Source of the DNA: Lachnospiraceae bacterium
GTDB taxonomy: Bacteria; Bacillota; Clostridia; Lachnospirales; Lachnospiraceae
Assembly: GCA_910576335.1 (NCBI GenBank)
Contig: CAJTIU010000035.1
Span: 1-47,062 of the forward strand
Direction: 5' to 3'
DNA: 47,062 nucleotides
Shown here: positions 46,900-47,062 of the stretch, in pieces
How the letters are laid out: every line of letters starts with the position of its first letter
Numbering within the stretch: position 1 is the stretch's first letter
The notes under the pieces: generated by a model
Database searches by the model: none
Told to the model about the DNA's origin: nothing
Seen by the model: the letters and a program-made list of their open reading frames with translations, nothing else
Translations under genes and position numbers: made by a program

Positions 46900-47062
46900 C
46901 GAGCTGACCCACTGAGGGACAGCGAAAAGCACCTTGACAACTAAACAATAGACAACAACCCTGAAGATTCTTTTGAAAAGAAAATTCAGAACGGACATCA
47001 AGAAGATGTCAACCCAAGAAACAGTAAAACGGGAAATAAGGAAAACCAGCAGTTTTCCTGAA
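46900..47062 (+). other. Untranslated leader, probably of the 16S rRNA precursor
   Basis: The 163 bp to the right edge have no start codon with an SD. They contain a GCACCTTGACAACTAAACAA stretch (46929-46948), a phrase like those found in leaders of clostridial 16S rRNA genes. AATCTTCAGGG-like pairing of GAAGATTC/GAAAATTC pieces hints at local structure. The 16S gene itself would lie outside the window, so this call depends on context. Confidence 0.55.

Noticed and set aside
1-47062. CRISPR array, prophage genes or complete insertion sequence
   Set aside because: No regularly spaced direct repeats, no phage structural or integrase genes, and no transposase reading frame were seen; only non-autonomous elements are present.

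Overview
The window reads as a chromosomal segment of a Gram-positive anaerobic gut-type Clostridium relative, most likely family Lachnospiraceae. The basis is gene content and style: a CpI-type [FeFe] hydrogenase with a GltD-like diaphorase subunit, strong AGGAGG ribosome binding sites, sigma-A promoters with 17-bp spacers, a spore-type SleB hydrolase with PcsB-like coiled coil, an ECF biotin transporter controlled by BirA, and dense small intergenic repeats. No outer-membrane gene is seen. The genus cannot be fixed from sequence alone.

Layout. 0-6 kb: a DUF6054 gene behind a structured RNA leader; a leftward secreted GH5 glucanase plus glutaredoxin-like pair; an ammonium transporter fused to a PII domain behind a leader with two terminator-like hairpins; a proline iminopeptidase-like hydrolase and a convergent SDR. 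6-12 kb: a giant RND exporter with a coiled-coil insertion, overlapped by an HD hydrolase; a leftward bioY-DUF1284 pair with a recognisable BirA operator. 12-16 kb: a two-gene hydrogenase operon. 15.7-19 kb: SleB-type hydrolase, Cof-type HAD phosphatase and uppP. 19-21.4 kb: an amino-acid ABC operon whose binding protein is circularly permuted. 21.5-28.3 kb: shikimate kinase, a two-component system, a convergent two-gene ABC exporter and a LysR regulator. 28.3-35.6 kb: an accessory-looking block with two BrxD-like (DUF2791) P-loop ATPases and an unrecognised 259-aa protein, divergent from an SF2 helicase and a HelD-like SF1 helicase. 35.7-44.3 kb: CPBP protease, galM, tsaE-tsaB-ltaE-rimI, a small zinc-ribbon protein, rnz, tsaD-ispD. 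44.3-47 kb: tRNA-Ser(UGA), a DUF2752/CD225 membrane pair, tRNA-Ser(GGA), and a strong promoter and leader that probably precede an rRNA operon beyond the right edge.

The main story outside the genes is repeats. Family 1 is a REP-like palindrome (core GGGACGGGGCATTTTT and its complement), seven copies. They mostly abut gene 3' ends, and in two genes they supply the last codons and the stop (tail GTGHF). Family 2 is a set of about 120-147-bp multi-hairpin MITE-like elements with GTTACTATTCACGG-type ends; four copies are flanked by 8-bp target duplications (two exact, two with one mismatch). Family 3 is an IS5-like solo-terminus/MITE family (TAGAGCGTGTTTGAAAATT ends), which encodes the C-terminus and stop of ispD and brackets a tRNA gene. 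A fourth inverted-repeat element lies at 35.6 kb, and fragments of families 2 and 4 are fused at 44.3 kb. A decayed copy of the helD 3' end forms the galM promoter region.

The best candidate for an undescribed system is the 28.4-33.5 kb block (259-aa protein, two BrxD-like ATPases, divergent SF2 helicase). It resembles anti-phage or DNA-surveillance modules but lacks the BREX methylase, PglZ and protease.
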